A DNA stretch of 64,000 bases from Tropicimonas sp. IMCC34043 (GCF_003390845.1 NZ_QMEK01000001.1:806001-870000); one strand, 5' to 3'. Shown: positions 8,044-16,526, counted from the stretch's first letter. Notes: generated from the sequence alone by a model not told the origin. A program made the numbers and translations.

Positions 8044-8450
8044 GGCGCCCGAATTCGGCAATTGCCGTCTGAAGAGTCGCGGTTCCGGCCTCGAACCGGT
8101 TGGGCAGCCACGCCCTCGCAAGAGGACCGACGCGGCCCGTGCGGTTGCTTCCGGCCCGGAAGACGACGGCCCTGTGGGAATGATGGGCGTCCACCGCCCG
8201 TGCCGGAACGCGCAGGATCTTTTGCGCGAGCGGATCACAGGGGCGACGCATTGGGCGGCGCGCCGGAACTGAGGCCGGTGCAAGCTGACCGGAGCGCTTT
8301 GGCAGGTCAGGACCTGCTGGCAAGACGGACGGTCCGGCGTGATCCATTCCATCAACCCGACCGCAACGATCTGCGTAGACGACACAAAAAGGCTTCAGCC
8401 TGACGCCGGTGGTCGGGCTGAAGCAGCGACGACGAGGTCGCTGGCCAGCG
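8044..8450. other. Intergenic region without a recognised gene
   Basis: These 407 bases lie between convergent genes. Apart from the minus-strand terminator at 8385-8424, I see no ribosome-site-supported coding frame, no tRNA-like structure and no long repeat. Coding frames here run against base composition and lack homologous motifs. Confidence 0.5.
8385..8424 (-). terminator. Rho-independent terminator of the small secreted-peptide gene
   Basis: A 9-bp stem is formed by GGCTGAAGC (8416-8424) and GCTTCAGCC (8392-8400). Read on the minus strand it is followed directly by TTTTTGTG, the U-tract expected of an intrinsic terminator. It lies about 27 bases past the stop of the gene at 8451-8615. 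Confidence 0.75.
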
Positions 8451-8615
8451 TCAGCTTGTGGTCTGCGGTACGCAGGAGCCGGCTGTGCTGTCGAAGGTCT
8501 GGCCCTGGGGGCACTGGCTCGCGCTCTGGTTCGTGTTGTGCCAGCTGCAGTCGGCCATGGCGACGGCGGGCAGGGCAACGAGGGCAAGTGTGGCGAGAAT
8601 GGCTTTCAGTTGCAT
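8451..8615 (-). CDS. Small secreted Cys-containing protein of unknown function
   Basis: A 54-residue protein whose first 21 residues are a clear Sec signal peptide (MQLKAILA, hydrophobic core, cleavage after AVAMA). The mature part is about 33 residues with three Cys (DCSW, SQCPQG, GSCVP), rich in Ser, Thr and Gln. The ATG at 8615 has GGAG 7 bases upstream; a start 6 codons earlier lacks one. A strong terminator follows. Similar tiny exported proteins occur in Rhodobacteraceae, often under misleading names. No function can be given; the odd Cys number would allow one disulfide plus a free thiol or a dimer. Confidence 0.65.
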   Translation of the reverse strand: MQLKAILATLALVALPAVAMADCSWHNTNQSASQCPQGQTFDSTAGSCVPQTTS

Positions 8616-8693
8616 CGGGTGTCTCCAGTCCAAGGATCCGCCGATGATATCACGAGACTGGCACTACCCAAAGTGCTTACCGCAAGGTCATCT

Positions 8694-9683
8694 TCAGCCG
8701 ACAGGCGTCGGGTCGACGGCGGCAGAGACGGCGTTGACGACGATGCCGAGGGCGCGCGCCGACGCCGGCCAGCCGCCAGAGGGCAGATCCGCCGAACCCG
8801 GCACCAGCCAGACCGTGACGCGGCCGGCGGCCGCCTCGTCCAGCAGCCGCACCGAGCCATCCGTGCCCGGCGCCAGGCTGACCCGTTCGGCATCACGGCG
8901 GGCGAGCTCAAGGATCTCGGGGCCGGTGCCGTCCGTGACCAGCAGAATATCCGCCTCCTGCAGATGGCGCATGGCGCGCAGGCTCAGCAGGTCGGCCGCG
9001 CCGGTGCCTGTGCCGATCACCGTGATCGACCCGCTCCGCGATTGCCCCGGCGCGCCGCCTGCGGCGATGGCGGCGTCGATGCGCGCGCGCGCGGCCGCAA
9101 GATCGCCCGCGGCCTGCAGCCGCCGTGGCGCATCGCCAAAGACCCAGCGCCAGAACGGGCGCCGCGCTGCCTCGGGCACGTGTTGCGCGACCTCGGGGCG
9201 AAGGCGACCGGCCAGGGCGGCAAAGGCGCCAAGGCTGGGTTCAAGCAGCGTCTCGATCCGGGCGCGCACCATCCGGCCGAGCACCGGCGCATTGCCTTCG
9301 GTGCCGATTGCCACCACCAGCGGGTCGCGGTCGACGATCGAGGGCGTGAAGGCGTCGCAAAGGGCGGGCTGATCGACGACGTTGACAAGCGCCCGTGCCT
9401 CGACCGCCAGGGCCTGCATTGCGGCGTCGGCCCCGGGGCACCCGGTGGCGATGAAGACCAGCACCGCCCCCTCGAAGGTTTCCGGCCCCACCCGACCGGC
9501 GTCGTGATCTGCGCGCCCCGCGGCAACAACGCCCGCGAGTTCCGGTTCGAGCCTTGGGGCAAGGATCAGCAGCCGCGCCTCGGTCCGCGCGATGAGGCGT
9601 GCCTTCTGGGCCGCCTGCTCGGCGCCACCGACAACGACCACATGCCGCCCGGTCATCTTCAGAAACATCGGAAATGTCTTCAC
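8694..9683 (-). CDS. cysG: Siroheme synthase-like: precorrin-2 dehydrogenase/ferrochelatase with truncated methyltransferase domain
   Basis: A 329-residue protein with a GTG start (GAGG upstream). Residues 1 to about 215 match the CysG N-terminal half (Met8/SirC-like). They comprise the NAD-binding VVVVGGAEQAAQKARL, the catalytic-Asp block NVVDQPALCDAFTPSIVDRDPLV, AIGTEGNAPVLGRMVRARIE and a FWRWVFG helical segment. These carry out precorrin-2 oxidation and Fe chelation to siroheme. Residues 222-329 begin like the SAM uroporphyrinogen methyltransferase (GTGTGAADLLSLRAMRHL), but the canonical GAGPGDPD loop is changed and the domain stops after about 105 residues instead of about 240. The methyltransferase step must therefore come from another gene. 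It is last in an operon with a family-3 glycosyltransferase and a DUF2478 gene. Confidence 0.85.
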   Translation of the reverse strand: MKTFPMFLKMTGRHVVVVGGAEQAAQKARLIARTEARLLILAPRLEPELAGVVAAGRADHDAGRVGPETFEGAVLVFIATGCPGADAAMQALAVEARALVNVVDQPALCDAFTPSIVDRDPLVVAIGTEGNAPVLGRMVRARIETLLEPSLGAFAALAGRLRPEVAQHVPEAARRPFWRWVFGDAPRRLQAAGDLAAARARIDAAIAAGGAPGQSRSGSITVIGTGTGAADLLSLRAMRHLQEADILLVTDGTGPEILELARRDAERVSLAPGTDGSVRLLDEAAAGRVTVWLVPGSADLPSGGWPASARALGIVVNAVSAAVDPTPVG

Positions 9684-9695
9684 GAAGGACGATCC

Positions 9696-10697
9696 TCAGG
9701 CCGCGACGCGACGGTCGCGGGTTTCCCACAATTGGCGGGCAAGCGCATCCGCCGCGGCCACATCGGGCGCCGCGCCAAGCGCCATCAGGGCAAGACCTGC
9801 GGTGCCGCAGACGATTGCCTCGGCAAAGATGTCGCGTGCAGCCCCCGACCACAGCGCGGTCAGGGACGCCGCCGCGAGCGGCAGTTCCGGCCCTTCGGCA
9901 AGCCGCACAGAGGTCTCGGCCAGAAGTTCCGGCGCGACAATCTCGAAGGCTGCATTGCCACGCAGCCCGCTCACCGGGACATCCTTGGCGGGGTTGCGTT
10001 CGAACTCGCCACCGCCGCCCTTGATGATCGCAAGGTTCGGCTGGCCGAGGATCGCCGCCGCCGCCTGTTGAAGCTGCAGGTAGGGCGGGTGAAACACCCC
10101 CTGCACCAGCGTCGGGGCCGCGCCGGGGTTCACCATCCGCGCCACCGTGTTCATCGCCGAGCGCAGCCCGAGGATGTCGCGCAATTGTAGCACCTCAAGC
10201 ACCTTCGGCGCGTAGGATTCAAGCGGCAGATAGACGATCCCGCGTCGCGCCAGCAGCTCGCCCGCCGATCCCATGTCAGCGGCGATCGCGATGCCCAGAT
10301 GGGGCAGGGCGGCCGCGACCGAGGCGGCCTCGCCCTGATGCCGGGCCGAGTTCCAGCCGTGCAGCAGCACCGGATGCCCGGCTTCGGCGACCAGCCGTGC
10401 CGACAGCAGGAACCACGGCAACCCGCGCGAGCGTCCGGCCGCAAGACTTGGCCAGTCGAGTGCCGGCTGCGGCCCGGACCAGACCGGCAGCGCGTCGCGC
10501 ACCGCGCGGGTAAAACCCGCGATCTCGCCCGGGCTTTCGCCGCGATAGCGCATCAGCATCAGCAGCGCGCCGACCGCCGCCGGCTCGGCCGTGCCGTCGA
10601 GGATCTGACGCATGGCGTCCTGCGCCTCGTCCGCTTCCAGCGACCGGGCACGGCTCGGACCGCGGCCCATGGCGCGGATATAGGGGGTCAGGCTCAT
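9696..10697 (-). CDS. Glycosyl transferase family 3 / anthranilate phosphoribosyltransferase-like protein
   Basis: A 333-residue protein resembling TrpD/YbiB-type phosphoribosyltransferases. The N-terminal helical domain has the family phrase GALLMLMRYRGESPGEIAGFTRAVR; the catalytic barrel includes LLHGWNS, LRSAMNTVARMVNPG and IIKGGGGEFERNP. The KGGGGE stretch replaces the HGxDGLDE loop of true TrpD, so anthranilate use is unlikely. It ends 12 bases before the siroheme-synthase-like gene. In Rhodobacterales such proteins are found near siroheme and nitrate/nitrite assimilation genes, which points to an accessory role there. That link is from family memory, not from anything in this window. 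Confidence 0.75.
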   Translation of the reverse strand: MSLTPYIRAMGRGPSRARSLEADEAQDAMRQILDGTAEPAAVGALLMLMRYRGESPGEIAGFTRAVRDALPVWSGPQPALDWPSLAAGRSRGLPWFLLSARLVAEAGHPVLLHGWNSARHQGEAASVAAALPHLGIAIAADMGSAGELLARRGIVYLPLESYAPKVLEVLQLRDILGLRSAMNTVARMVNPGAAPTLVQGVFHPPYLQLQQAAAAILGQPNLAIIKGGGGEFERNPAKDVPVSGLRGNAAFEIVAPELLAETSVRLAEGPELPLAAASLTALWSGAARDIFAEAIVCGTAGLALMALGAAPDVAAADALARQLWETRDRRVAA

Positions 10698-10863
10698 TGC
10701 GCCGCGACCTTCAGGGGGGGCAGCGCCTGAAGCCTGGGCTTGCAGGATCCGCGGTGGCTGACTGTGTTCAGCGCGGTGCCGATTTCGTCCACGATGGTCA
10801 ATCCTTTGGTGCTGGTCGCAGTCAGGACAGTGTTAACCCCAACATCGCAGCGGGCGCAAACGG

Positions 10864-11370
10864 TCAGCCCCCGATGCGGGCCTCGGTCCGGCACCACTCG
10901 GCCAGCGCCGCGGGATCGCAGGGCAGGCGGGTGGCAAGATCGCCGGCAAAGGCGAGGAAGTCGGCCAGTTGCGCCCCGGCAAGGCCCACCACCACCGGCA
11001 CCTCGCGCTCTGCCGCGGCGGCGATGAGTTGGCGAAAGCCGTGGCCCTCGGCCTCGTGGTGACCGAATTTGTTGACGATCACCACGTCTGCGCCGTCGGC
11101 AAGGCGGGTATCGGCAGCCTGCACCACGTGTTCCAGCCGGTCCGGGTCAAGCCGGCAGCCGGTCGATCCCGGGCCGAGCGCCTGCGAGATGCAGACCTGC
11201 GGCCCATCCGGCAGCAGCAGCAGATCCATCTGGCAGGTCGCATCGGGGTCGCATTCAAGCTGCACGGCACCGACCGCGTGCAGCCCGGAAGCCTTCAGCG
11301 CTTCGGCCAGCGCCCGCAGGGTGGCGTTCCGTTCTCCGGGACGGTCGGTGAGGATATAGGCAAGCTGCAT
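10864..11370 (-). CDS. DUF2478 domain-containing protein
   Basis: A 168-residue soluble protein beginning MQLAYILTDRPGERN. It has a Cys-containing stretch (LECDPDATCQMDLLLLPDG), then DVVIVNKFGHHEAEGHGFRQLIAAA and VPVVVGLAG, the arrangement I associate with DUF2478 (THEP1-like nucleotide-binding) proteins. The NKFG..EA.G.G motif is the most diagnostic. It is first in the three-gene minus-strand operon with the family-3 transferase and the siroheme gene; the gap to the next gene is 166 bases. The start at 11370 has GGGAAGA upstream. Function unknown. Confidence 0.68.
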   Translation of the reverse strand: MQLAYILTDRPGERNATLRALAEALKASGLHAVGAVQLECDPDATCQMDLLLLPDGPQVCISQALGPGSTGCRLDPDRLEHVVQAADTRLADGADVVIVNKFGHHEAEGHGFRQLIAAAAEREVPVVVGLAGAQLADFLAFAGDLATRLPCDPAALAEWCRTEARIGG

Positions 11371-11527
11371 CGGTCTTCCCGTGGAAATCGGGTCAGGCGG
11401 GGCCCGCGGTTCGCATAGCACGGCCATGCCGTCGCGAAAAGGCCGCGACCTGCGCCGCAGCGGTGGCTTGTCGCGGCGGCGCGGTCTTGGTCTTGTGGCC
11501 AGGACGAGGCAACGAGGCGGGGAATCG

Positions 11528-12241
11528 ATGGCGCGGATCGTGTTGGTGCATGGGGCCTGGGGCAATGCGCGCAGCTGGGGGCGGGTGCGCACGCGGCTGC
11601 GCGCGCTGGGGCATGCGGTCGAGGTCATGGACCTGCCCGGGCATGGCGCCGACCCGACCCCGGTCGAGACTGTCGGGCTGGCCAGCTATGGGCGTGCGGT
11701 GGCGGAACGGGTGTCGGCCGGGGAGCCCGCGCTGCTGGTTGGCCATTCCATGGGCGGCATGGCGATTTCGGCCGCGGCAGAGCTGGCGCCCGAGGCGATC
11801 GCCCGGCTGGTCTATGTCTGCGCCTTCCTGCCGCGATCCGGGGAAAGCCTGCTCGACCTGATGCGGCGCCAGCCGCTGACCATTGCCGCGGCGGTGCGGA
11901 CCGGCCCGGTGCCGGGGACAACCCGGCTCGACCCCGAACTTGCGGCCGGGGTTCTGTTCCACGATGCCAGCCCCGAGCAGAAGAAGGCCGCCATGGCGGA
12001 ACTTGGGGTGCAACCCAATGCGCCGCAGACCGACAAGGCGGTGTTGAGTGCCGAACGCTTCGGGCGGGTGCCGCGGGCCTATATCCTCTGCGCGCAGGAC
12101 CGAACCATCACACCCGCGCTGCAACGTGCCATGATTGCCGACAGCCCCTGCGATCCGGTGCTGGAACTGGACGTGGGGCATCTGCCGCAGCTGACGGCGC
12201 CAGAGGAACTGGCGGCGCTGATCGACGGGCTGGCGGGCTGA
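11528..12241 (+). CDS. Alpha/beta-fold hydrolase (MES/HNL-like esterase family)
   Basis: A 237-residue alpha/beta hydrolase. It has an oxyanion-hole region VLVHGAWGNARSW at the N-terminus, the nucleophile Ser in VGHSMGGM, an Asp in CAQDRTIT and the catalytic His in LDVGHLPQL. The overall pattern (short cap, VYVCAFLPRSGESL) is that of small esterases related to plant methyl-esterases and hydroxynitrile lyases. The start at 11528 has GGGGAA upstream; longer in-frame starts run into the divergent DUF2478 gene. The substrate cannot be inferred. No signal peptide is seen, so it acts in the cytoplasm. Confidence 0.85.
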   Translation: MARIVLVHGAWGNARSWGRVRTRLRALGHAVEVMDLPGHGADPTPVETVGLASYGRAVAERVSAGEPALLVGHSMGGMAISAAAELAPEAIARLVYVCAFLPRSGESLLDLMRRQPLTIAAAVRTGPVPGTTRLDPELAAGVLFHDASPEQKKAAMAELGVQPNAPQTDKAVLSAERFGRVPRAYILCAQDRTITPALQRAMIADSPCDPVLELDVGHLPQLTAPEELAALIDGLAG

Positions 12242-12303
12242 GCGGCGGGCGCTCGGCCGTCCGGGGCCGACCCCAGCGTGCGGATGCGGGTCAAGGCAGC
12301 GCG

Positions 12304-12690
12304 TCAGAGCCGGCCCACCACCGATTCAATCACCTTTTGCAGATCGAGGATAGCGAAGGGCTTGGCGAGAAACTGGTTCATGCCCAGCACCCTGCCGGCC
12401 GCGATGACATGCGGTTCGGCGCGGCCCGAGATCAGGATGAAGGCTGTGGCGCCGAGCCCCGGGTCCTGACGCAGGGCCTGCAGCAGTTGCAGCCCGTCCA
12501 TCCCCGGCATGCAGAAGTCCGAGATTACCAGATGCGCGGGCCGGCGCCACAATGCCCGAAGCGCCGCGTTGCCGTCCGGGGCGTGGCGCACGTGCAGCAC
12601 GCCCATGACGTCGAGCGCCTGGACCAGCATGCCGCGGCTGGTCGACATGTCATCGACAACCATGATCTCGAGAACTTCGCGCAGGGCCAT
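12304..12690 (-). CDS. Single-domain response regulator (CheY-like)
   Basis: A 128-residue receiver domain with no output domain. It shows the acidic pair in MVVDDMSTSRGM, the phospho-acceptor Asp near residue 57 in VISDFCMPGMDG, the Ser in ILISGRAEP and the conserved Lys in FLAKPF. Stand-alone receivers act as phosphate relays or protein-protein switches, as CheY does at the flagellar motor. No kinase, chemotaxis or flagellar gene is in the window, so its partner is unknown. The ATG at 12690 is where the receiver begins; the frame extends further upstream without family resemblance. Confidence 0.88.
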   Translation of the reverse strand: MALREVLEIMVVDDMSTSRGMLVQALDVMGVLHVRHAPDGNAALRALWRRPAHLVISDFCMPGMDGLQLLQALRQDPGLGATAFILISGRAEPHVIAAGRVLGMNQFLAKPFAILDLQKVIESVVGRL

Positions 12691-12997
12691 CGGACTAGCG
12701 CGTTTCGTCGATCTGGTGGCGCTGGGGCTGGCGCGGCCGCGGTTTCCCTGTTTCGCATGTCGAACCCGCCGTGCCGCGCTTTCGCCGGCAGGGCGGCGAC
12801 AGACCGGACCTCCCGGTTCTGTTGGGGGGATCCTGCGGCCAACACAGGTTCCTTGCCCACCGCATGGCTCGGGTGGTGGTGTCCGCGGGCGCGGATCGAC
12901 TGCCTGCAGATCGCGGCACGGGCCTTCCCCTGAGTAAGGTTTCCTCACTCTGGCCTAGCGCGCGTGCCCTTAAGATCGGGTTTCGACCCGGTCGAAT
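12691..12997. other. Intergenic region; weak hairpin downstream of glk
   Basis: These 307 bases separate the response-regulator start from the glk stop. The only structure noted is a small hairpin CGGGT-ttcg-ACCCG at 12977-12990, 8 bases past the glk stop, which could help end the leftward transcript but lacks a U-tract. No coding frame with a ribosome site is seen. Confidence 0.4.
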
Positions 12998-13966
12998 TCA
13001 GCCAAGCGTCAACAGGGTCTGGATATGCAGGGCCATCCCGGTCAGGGCCGCGTCGTCGTCCGAGACGACCGTCACCGGGAATTGCTGCAGGAAGGTGCCA
13101 AACCGCCCCTTGTCGCGCAGCGCCTCGACGAAGCCTCCGCCGACCAGATAGGGCGCCATTGCGCGGGCGACGCCGCCGATCAGGAAGATCCCGCCGAACG
13201 GCAGCATGGTCAGCGCCAGATCCCCGACCACAGCCCCCAGCAGCCGGGAGAACAGGGCCGCGGTCTCGACCGCCCGCGCATCTCCGCGCGCGACCTCGGC
13301 CATGATCTCCTTGCCTTTCAGCACCGCCTTGCCGGGTTCTCCGGCCTCGGCGCAGAGGAACTGGTGCAACGCCACAAGGCCGCGTCCCGACAGCGCATCC
13401 TCGACCGAGGGGAACCCGTGGGCGCGTTCGAGGAAGGCGCCAAGCCGCATGTCGCGTTCGCTGCGCAGCGGCAGGCCGGTATGGCCGGTTTCGGCCGGCG
13501 GCACGAACCGCCCCGCGGGAGTCTGGAACACCGGTGCTGCGTTGAATCCGGTGCCGATGCCGACGACAAGCTGGGTCGCGTCAAGCTGCGGCGGCGTGCC
13601 GGGGATCACGGGATCGAGTGCCGAGGACGGGATGTGCCCCAGCGCATGGCCCTGCGCCTGCAGGTCGTTCAGCAAGGTCACCATGCCCGCCCCGGTCGCG
13701 GCGGCCAGCACGTGGCTGTCGATCGTCCAGTCGAGGTTGGTCATTGCGCCGACCCCGTCGCGCACGGGTCCCGCCATCGCCAGACAGGCCGCGGCCGGGG
13801 TCGCGGTGCCGGTTTCCTCGAGATAGCGATGCAGCACCGGCTCGAGCGCCGCGAACTGATCGTTGGGATAATGGCGCACCGAACCGTGGACCACCTTGCC
13901 GCCGCGCGACAGGGCCACGCGGGTGTTGGTGCCGCCGATATCGGCAAGAAGAGACAGATCGGACAT
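12998..13966 (-). CDS. glk: Glucokinase
   Basis: A 322-residue ROK-unrelated, Glk-type glucokinase (ATP:D-glucose 6-phosphotransferase). It has the phosphate loop LLADIGGTNTRVAL at the N-terminus, the active-site segment NLDWTID, LNDLQAQGHAL with the catalytic Asp, GIGTGFNAA, ETGHTGLPL and FLIGGVA near the C-terminus. ATG 13966 has GGAGGAG upstream. It is third in a minus-strand operon after aglR and the GH1 glucosidase (26-base gap). It would phosphorylate glucose freed by the glucosidases of this locus and feed it to the Entner-Doudoroff route usual in this group. Confidence 0.93.
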   Translation of the reverse strand: MSDLSLLADIGGTNTRVALSRGGKVVHGSVRHYPNDQFAALEPVLHRYLEETGTATPAAACLAMAGPVRDGVGAMTNLDWTIDSHVLAAATGAGMVTLLNDLQAQGHALGHIPSSALDPVIPGTPPQLDATQLVVGIGTGFNAAPVFQTPAGRFVPPAETGHTGLPLRSERDMRLGAFLERAHGFPSVEDALSGRGLVALHQFLCAEAGEPGKAVLKGKEIMAEVARGDARAVETAALFSRLLGAVVGDLALTMLPFGGIFLIGGVARAMAPYLVGGGFVEALRDKGRFGTFLQQFPVTVVSDDDAALTGMALHIQTLLTLG

Positions 13967-13992
13967 GGGTGGGCTCCTCCGCTCGCCCCCGG

Positions 13993-15309
13993 TCAACGCG
14001 ACAGGGCGGTTTTCAGGGCATGGTAGGAGGCCTTTGGCGTCCGCACCAGCGTGTCGAAATCGACATGGACCAAGCCAAAGCGCTTTTCATAGCCGAGCGC
14101 CCATTCGAAGTTGTCCATCAGCGACCAGACGAAATAGCCCTCCAGCGGTACGCCCTCGTCCATCGCACGTTTTGCGGCGGCAAAGTGGGCGGCAAGATAG
14201 TCGATGCGTGCGCTGTCATCGACCGCGCCGTTCACCACGGTATCGTCATTCGCCATGCCGTTTTCGGTGACATAGAGCGGCAGTCCGCCGGCGTAGTCGT
14301 TCGCGAGATGCAGGAAGTGGTGCAGCCCCTCGGGATAGATCTCCCATCCCATCTGGGTCTTCGGCAGCGGACCGGGAACCGATTTATTGGCAGGCCAGGG
14401 GCCGGGTGCGGGCGCCAGGATCTCGCGGGTGTAGTAGTTCACGCCAAGCCAGTCGACCGGCGTGCCGATCACGTCGAAATCGTCCTGCCAGCGGTCGGGC
14501 AGGTGGCGTTCGAGCGCGGACAGGATGCGGTCGGGGTATTTCTTGCGAAAGAACGCCGACAGGAACAACTGGTTGTAATGGGCATCGAAGGTCGCTGCCG
14601 CCTCGGCCGCCTCGGGGCTGTCGTCGGCGGGTTCTGCATAGGAAAAGTTGCAGACCGCGCCGATATCGCCGTGGCCCGCGGCGCGCAACGCCTCGGTCGC
14701 CATGCCATGGGCCAGCAGCACGTGATGGACAGATCGCGCGGTGGCGCGGATGTCGCGCAGACCGGGGGCGTGTTCGCCAAAGAAATGGCTCAGGAAACTG
14801 ACGCACCACAACTCGTTGATGGTGGCGGTCTTCCAGATCCGGTCGCCGAGCCGGTCCATCAGCAGCACCGAATAATCGGCAAACCAGGATGCGACATCGC
14901 GGTTGCGCCAGCCGCCGAGGTCGGCCAGCGGCGAGGGCAGTTCCCAGTGATAGAGCGTCAGCATCGGCTTGATCCCGCGCTCGAGCATCCCGTCGACCAG
15001 CCGGTCGTAGAAATCGAGCCCCTCGGGGTTGAGGGTGCCACGGCCCTCGGGCAGAACCCGCGCCCAGGACGCCGAGAAACGATAGGCGCCATAGCCGCCG
15101 TCGCGGATCAGGTCGAGGTCTTCGGCCCAGCGGTTGTAGTGGTCGCAGGCAATCGAACCGTTCTCGGCCCGTACGACGTTTCCCGGGGTTTCGGCGAAAT
15201 CGTCCCAATGGGTGCGTCCCGAACCACCGAAGGCCTGCCCCTCGATCTGATAGGCGGCGGTGGAGACTCCGAAAACGAAGTCTTCGGGGAAATCATTACG
15301 TTGCAGCAT
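13993..15309 (-). CDS. Family 1 glycoside hydrolase (beta-glucosidase type)
   Basis: A 438-residue GH1 enzyme, the typical length. It starts with FPEDFVFGVSTAAYQIEG, the family N-terminal signature. The nucleophile Glu is in YVTENGM and the acid/base Glu in TINELW; the motif is nearly always NEP, so the Pro to Leu change is unusual. QxW/YHWELP, NYYTRE and SLMDNFEWALGY line the sugar pocket. No signal peptide, so it is cytoplasmic. It lies 11 bases after aglR and before glk, so it likely cleaves imported glucosides to glucose. GH1 enzymes normally cut beta-glucosides; its presence in an alpha-glucoside locus matches the layout seen in other Rhizobiales and Rhodobacterales agl regions. Confidence 0.92.
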   Translation of the reverse strand: MLQRNDFPEDFVFGVSTAAYQIEGQAFGGSGRTHWDDFAETPGNVVRAENGSIACDHYNRWAEDLDLIRDGGYGAYRFSASWARVLPEGRGTLNPEGLDFYDRLVDGMLERGIKPMLTLYHWELPSPLADLGGWRNRDVASWFADYSVLLMDRLGDRIWKTATINELWCVSFLSHFFGEHAPGLRDIRATARSVHHVLLAHGMATEALRAAGHGDIGAVCNFSYAEPADDSPEAAEAAATFDAHYNQLFLSAFFRKKYPDRILSALERHLPDRWQDDFDVIGTPVDWLGVNYYTREILAPAPGPWPANKSVPGPLPKTQMGWEIYPEGLHHFLHLANDYAGGLPLYVTENGMANDDTVVNGAVDDSARIDYLAAHFAAAKRAMDEGVPLEGYFVWSLMDNFEWALGYEKRFGLVHVDFDTLVRTPKASYHALKTALSR

Positions 15310-15320
15310 GAAGTGGGACC

Positions 15321-16352
15321 TCAGGTTGTGGGGGCCGGTCCACTGGAATGGCCGATGACGAAGGTGGAAGTGAGAAGGGTCTGCAATGGAGCGCAGTCGG
15401 GGTCGTCGATGATCCGCATCAGCATGTCGGCCGAAAGGTGGCCGGCATCGCGCACCGAGGAATGGGTCGAGGTGAAGATCGGCGCGCCGGGGTCGCCGTT
15501 GGGAAAATAGGACAGGCCGTCATCGTGGGTCACGACCGAGACGTCACGGCCCATCTTCAATCCCCGCGCCTCGATCGCGCGCCGCGCGCCAAGCGCGACA
15601 AGCAGCGACGAACACAGGAAGGCGGTGGGCGGGGCAGGCTGGTCGAGCATTCGTGCCGCTGCGGCATGGCCGTAGGTCTCGGTCATGAACTGGCAGGCGA
15701 TCAGCGCCGGATCCTCGGCAATACCGCTTTCGGACAACGCTTGCGAATAGCCGAGGTGGCGGCGGCGGGCAAAGTCCATCTCCTCGACCCCGTTCAACAA
15801 TGCGATCCGGCGGTGGCCGAATTCCAGCAGATGGCGGGTGGCGGCACGGAACGCGGTCGTGTTGTCGGTGTCGAGCCAGGAATAGCTGTCGTCATGATCC
15901 GATGTCCGGCCGTGGACGACAAAGGGCAGGCCGGTCTGCTGCAGAACCGCGATCCGCCGGTCGGATGTCAGCGGCGCCTGCATGAGCAGCCCGTCGACCC
16001 GGCCACGCGTCGTCGGCGCGCGATAGGCCCGTTCCTCGTCGGCATTGGCGACGAGCGACAGCACAAGGTCATAGCCGCGCGCGGCAAAGGTCTCGGCAGC
16101 GCCCGCGATGAAATCGGCGAAGACCGGGTTCACCATTTCCTGTTTGGCAGACATCGGGATCACCAGACCGATCGCCATGGCGCGGCCAGTGGCCAGCGAC
16201 CGGGCGCGGCTGTCGGGGCGGTAGCCATACTGCTGGGCGGCGTCGCGGACACGCACGCGAGTCGCTTCGCTGACCTCGGGATAGCCGTTCAGCGCGCGGC
16301 TGACGGTGGTCTGACTGAGGCCGAGCATGGCGGCCAGATCCTTGAGGTTCAT
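15321..16352 (-). CDS. aglR: LacI-family transcriptional repressor of the alpha-glucoside locus (AglR-like)
   Basis: A 343-residue LacI protein. The N-terminal DNA-binding helix-turn-helix reads NLKDLAAMLGLSQTTVSRALNG, followed by the hinge RARSLATGRA. The effector domain includes IGLVIPMS, GRVDGLLMQAP, WLDTDNTTAF, LEFGHRRIALLNG and DVSVVTHDDG. It is the first gene of the leftward aglR-GH1-glk operon and is divergent from aglE. Two LacI-type palindromes sit between the two starts. By position and family it represses both operons until alpha-glucosides (or a derivative) bind. The name follows the conserved aglR-aglEFGAK gene order. Confidence 0.88.
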   Translation of the reverse strand: MNLKDLAAMLGLSQTTVSRALNGYPEVSEATRVRVRDAAQQYGYRPDSRARSLATGRAMAIGLVIPMSAKQEMVNPVFADFIAGAAETFAARGYDLVLSLVANADEERAYRAPTTRGRVDGLLMQAPLTSDRRIAVLQQTGLPFVVHGRTSDHDDSYSWLDTDNTTAFRAATRHLLEFGHRRIALLNGVEEMDFARRRHLGYSQALSESGIAEDPALIACQFMTETYGHAAAARMLDQPAPPTAFLCSSLLVALGARRAIEARGLKMGRDVSVVTHDDGLSYFPNGDPGAPIFTSTHSSVRDAGHLSADMLMRIIDDPDCAPLQTLLTSTFVIGHSSGPAPTT

Positions 16353-16405
16353 GATGGGTGATTCCGGTCGTTGTTCCGAACCGTACGCTCGGGAAGGGGA
16401 TCAGT

Positions 16406-16417
16406 CAAAGGGCTTTG
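16406..16417. promoter_or_regulatory. LacI-type (AglR) operator, imperfect palindrome
   Basis: CAAAGGGCTTTG is a one-mismatch version of the perfect palindrome found 121 bases downstream. It lies 54 bases upstream of the aglR start, where binding would allow autoregulation. The central C-G step typical of LacI sites is replaced by G-G. Confidence 0.6.
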
Positions 16418-16526
16418 GAAACAAGAATCGAGCAGACCCGCGCAATTTCGCGCTGGTTTTGTGCAGAGCTCGCACCTAAGCTGGATGCATTGACAGCTAT
16501 CGCACCGGGAGTATGGTGGCGTTGCT

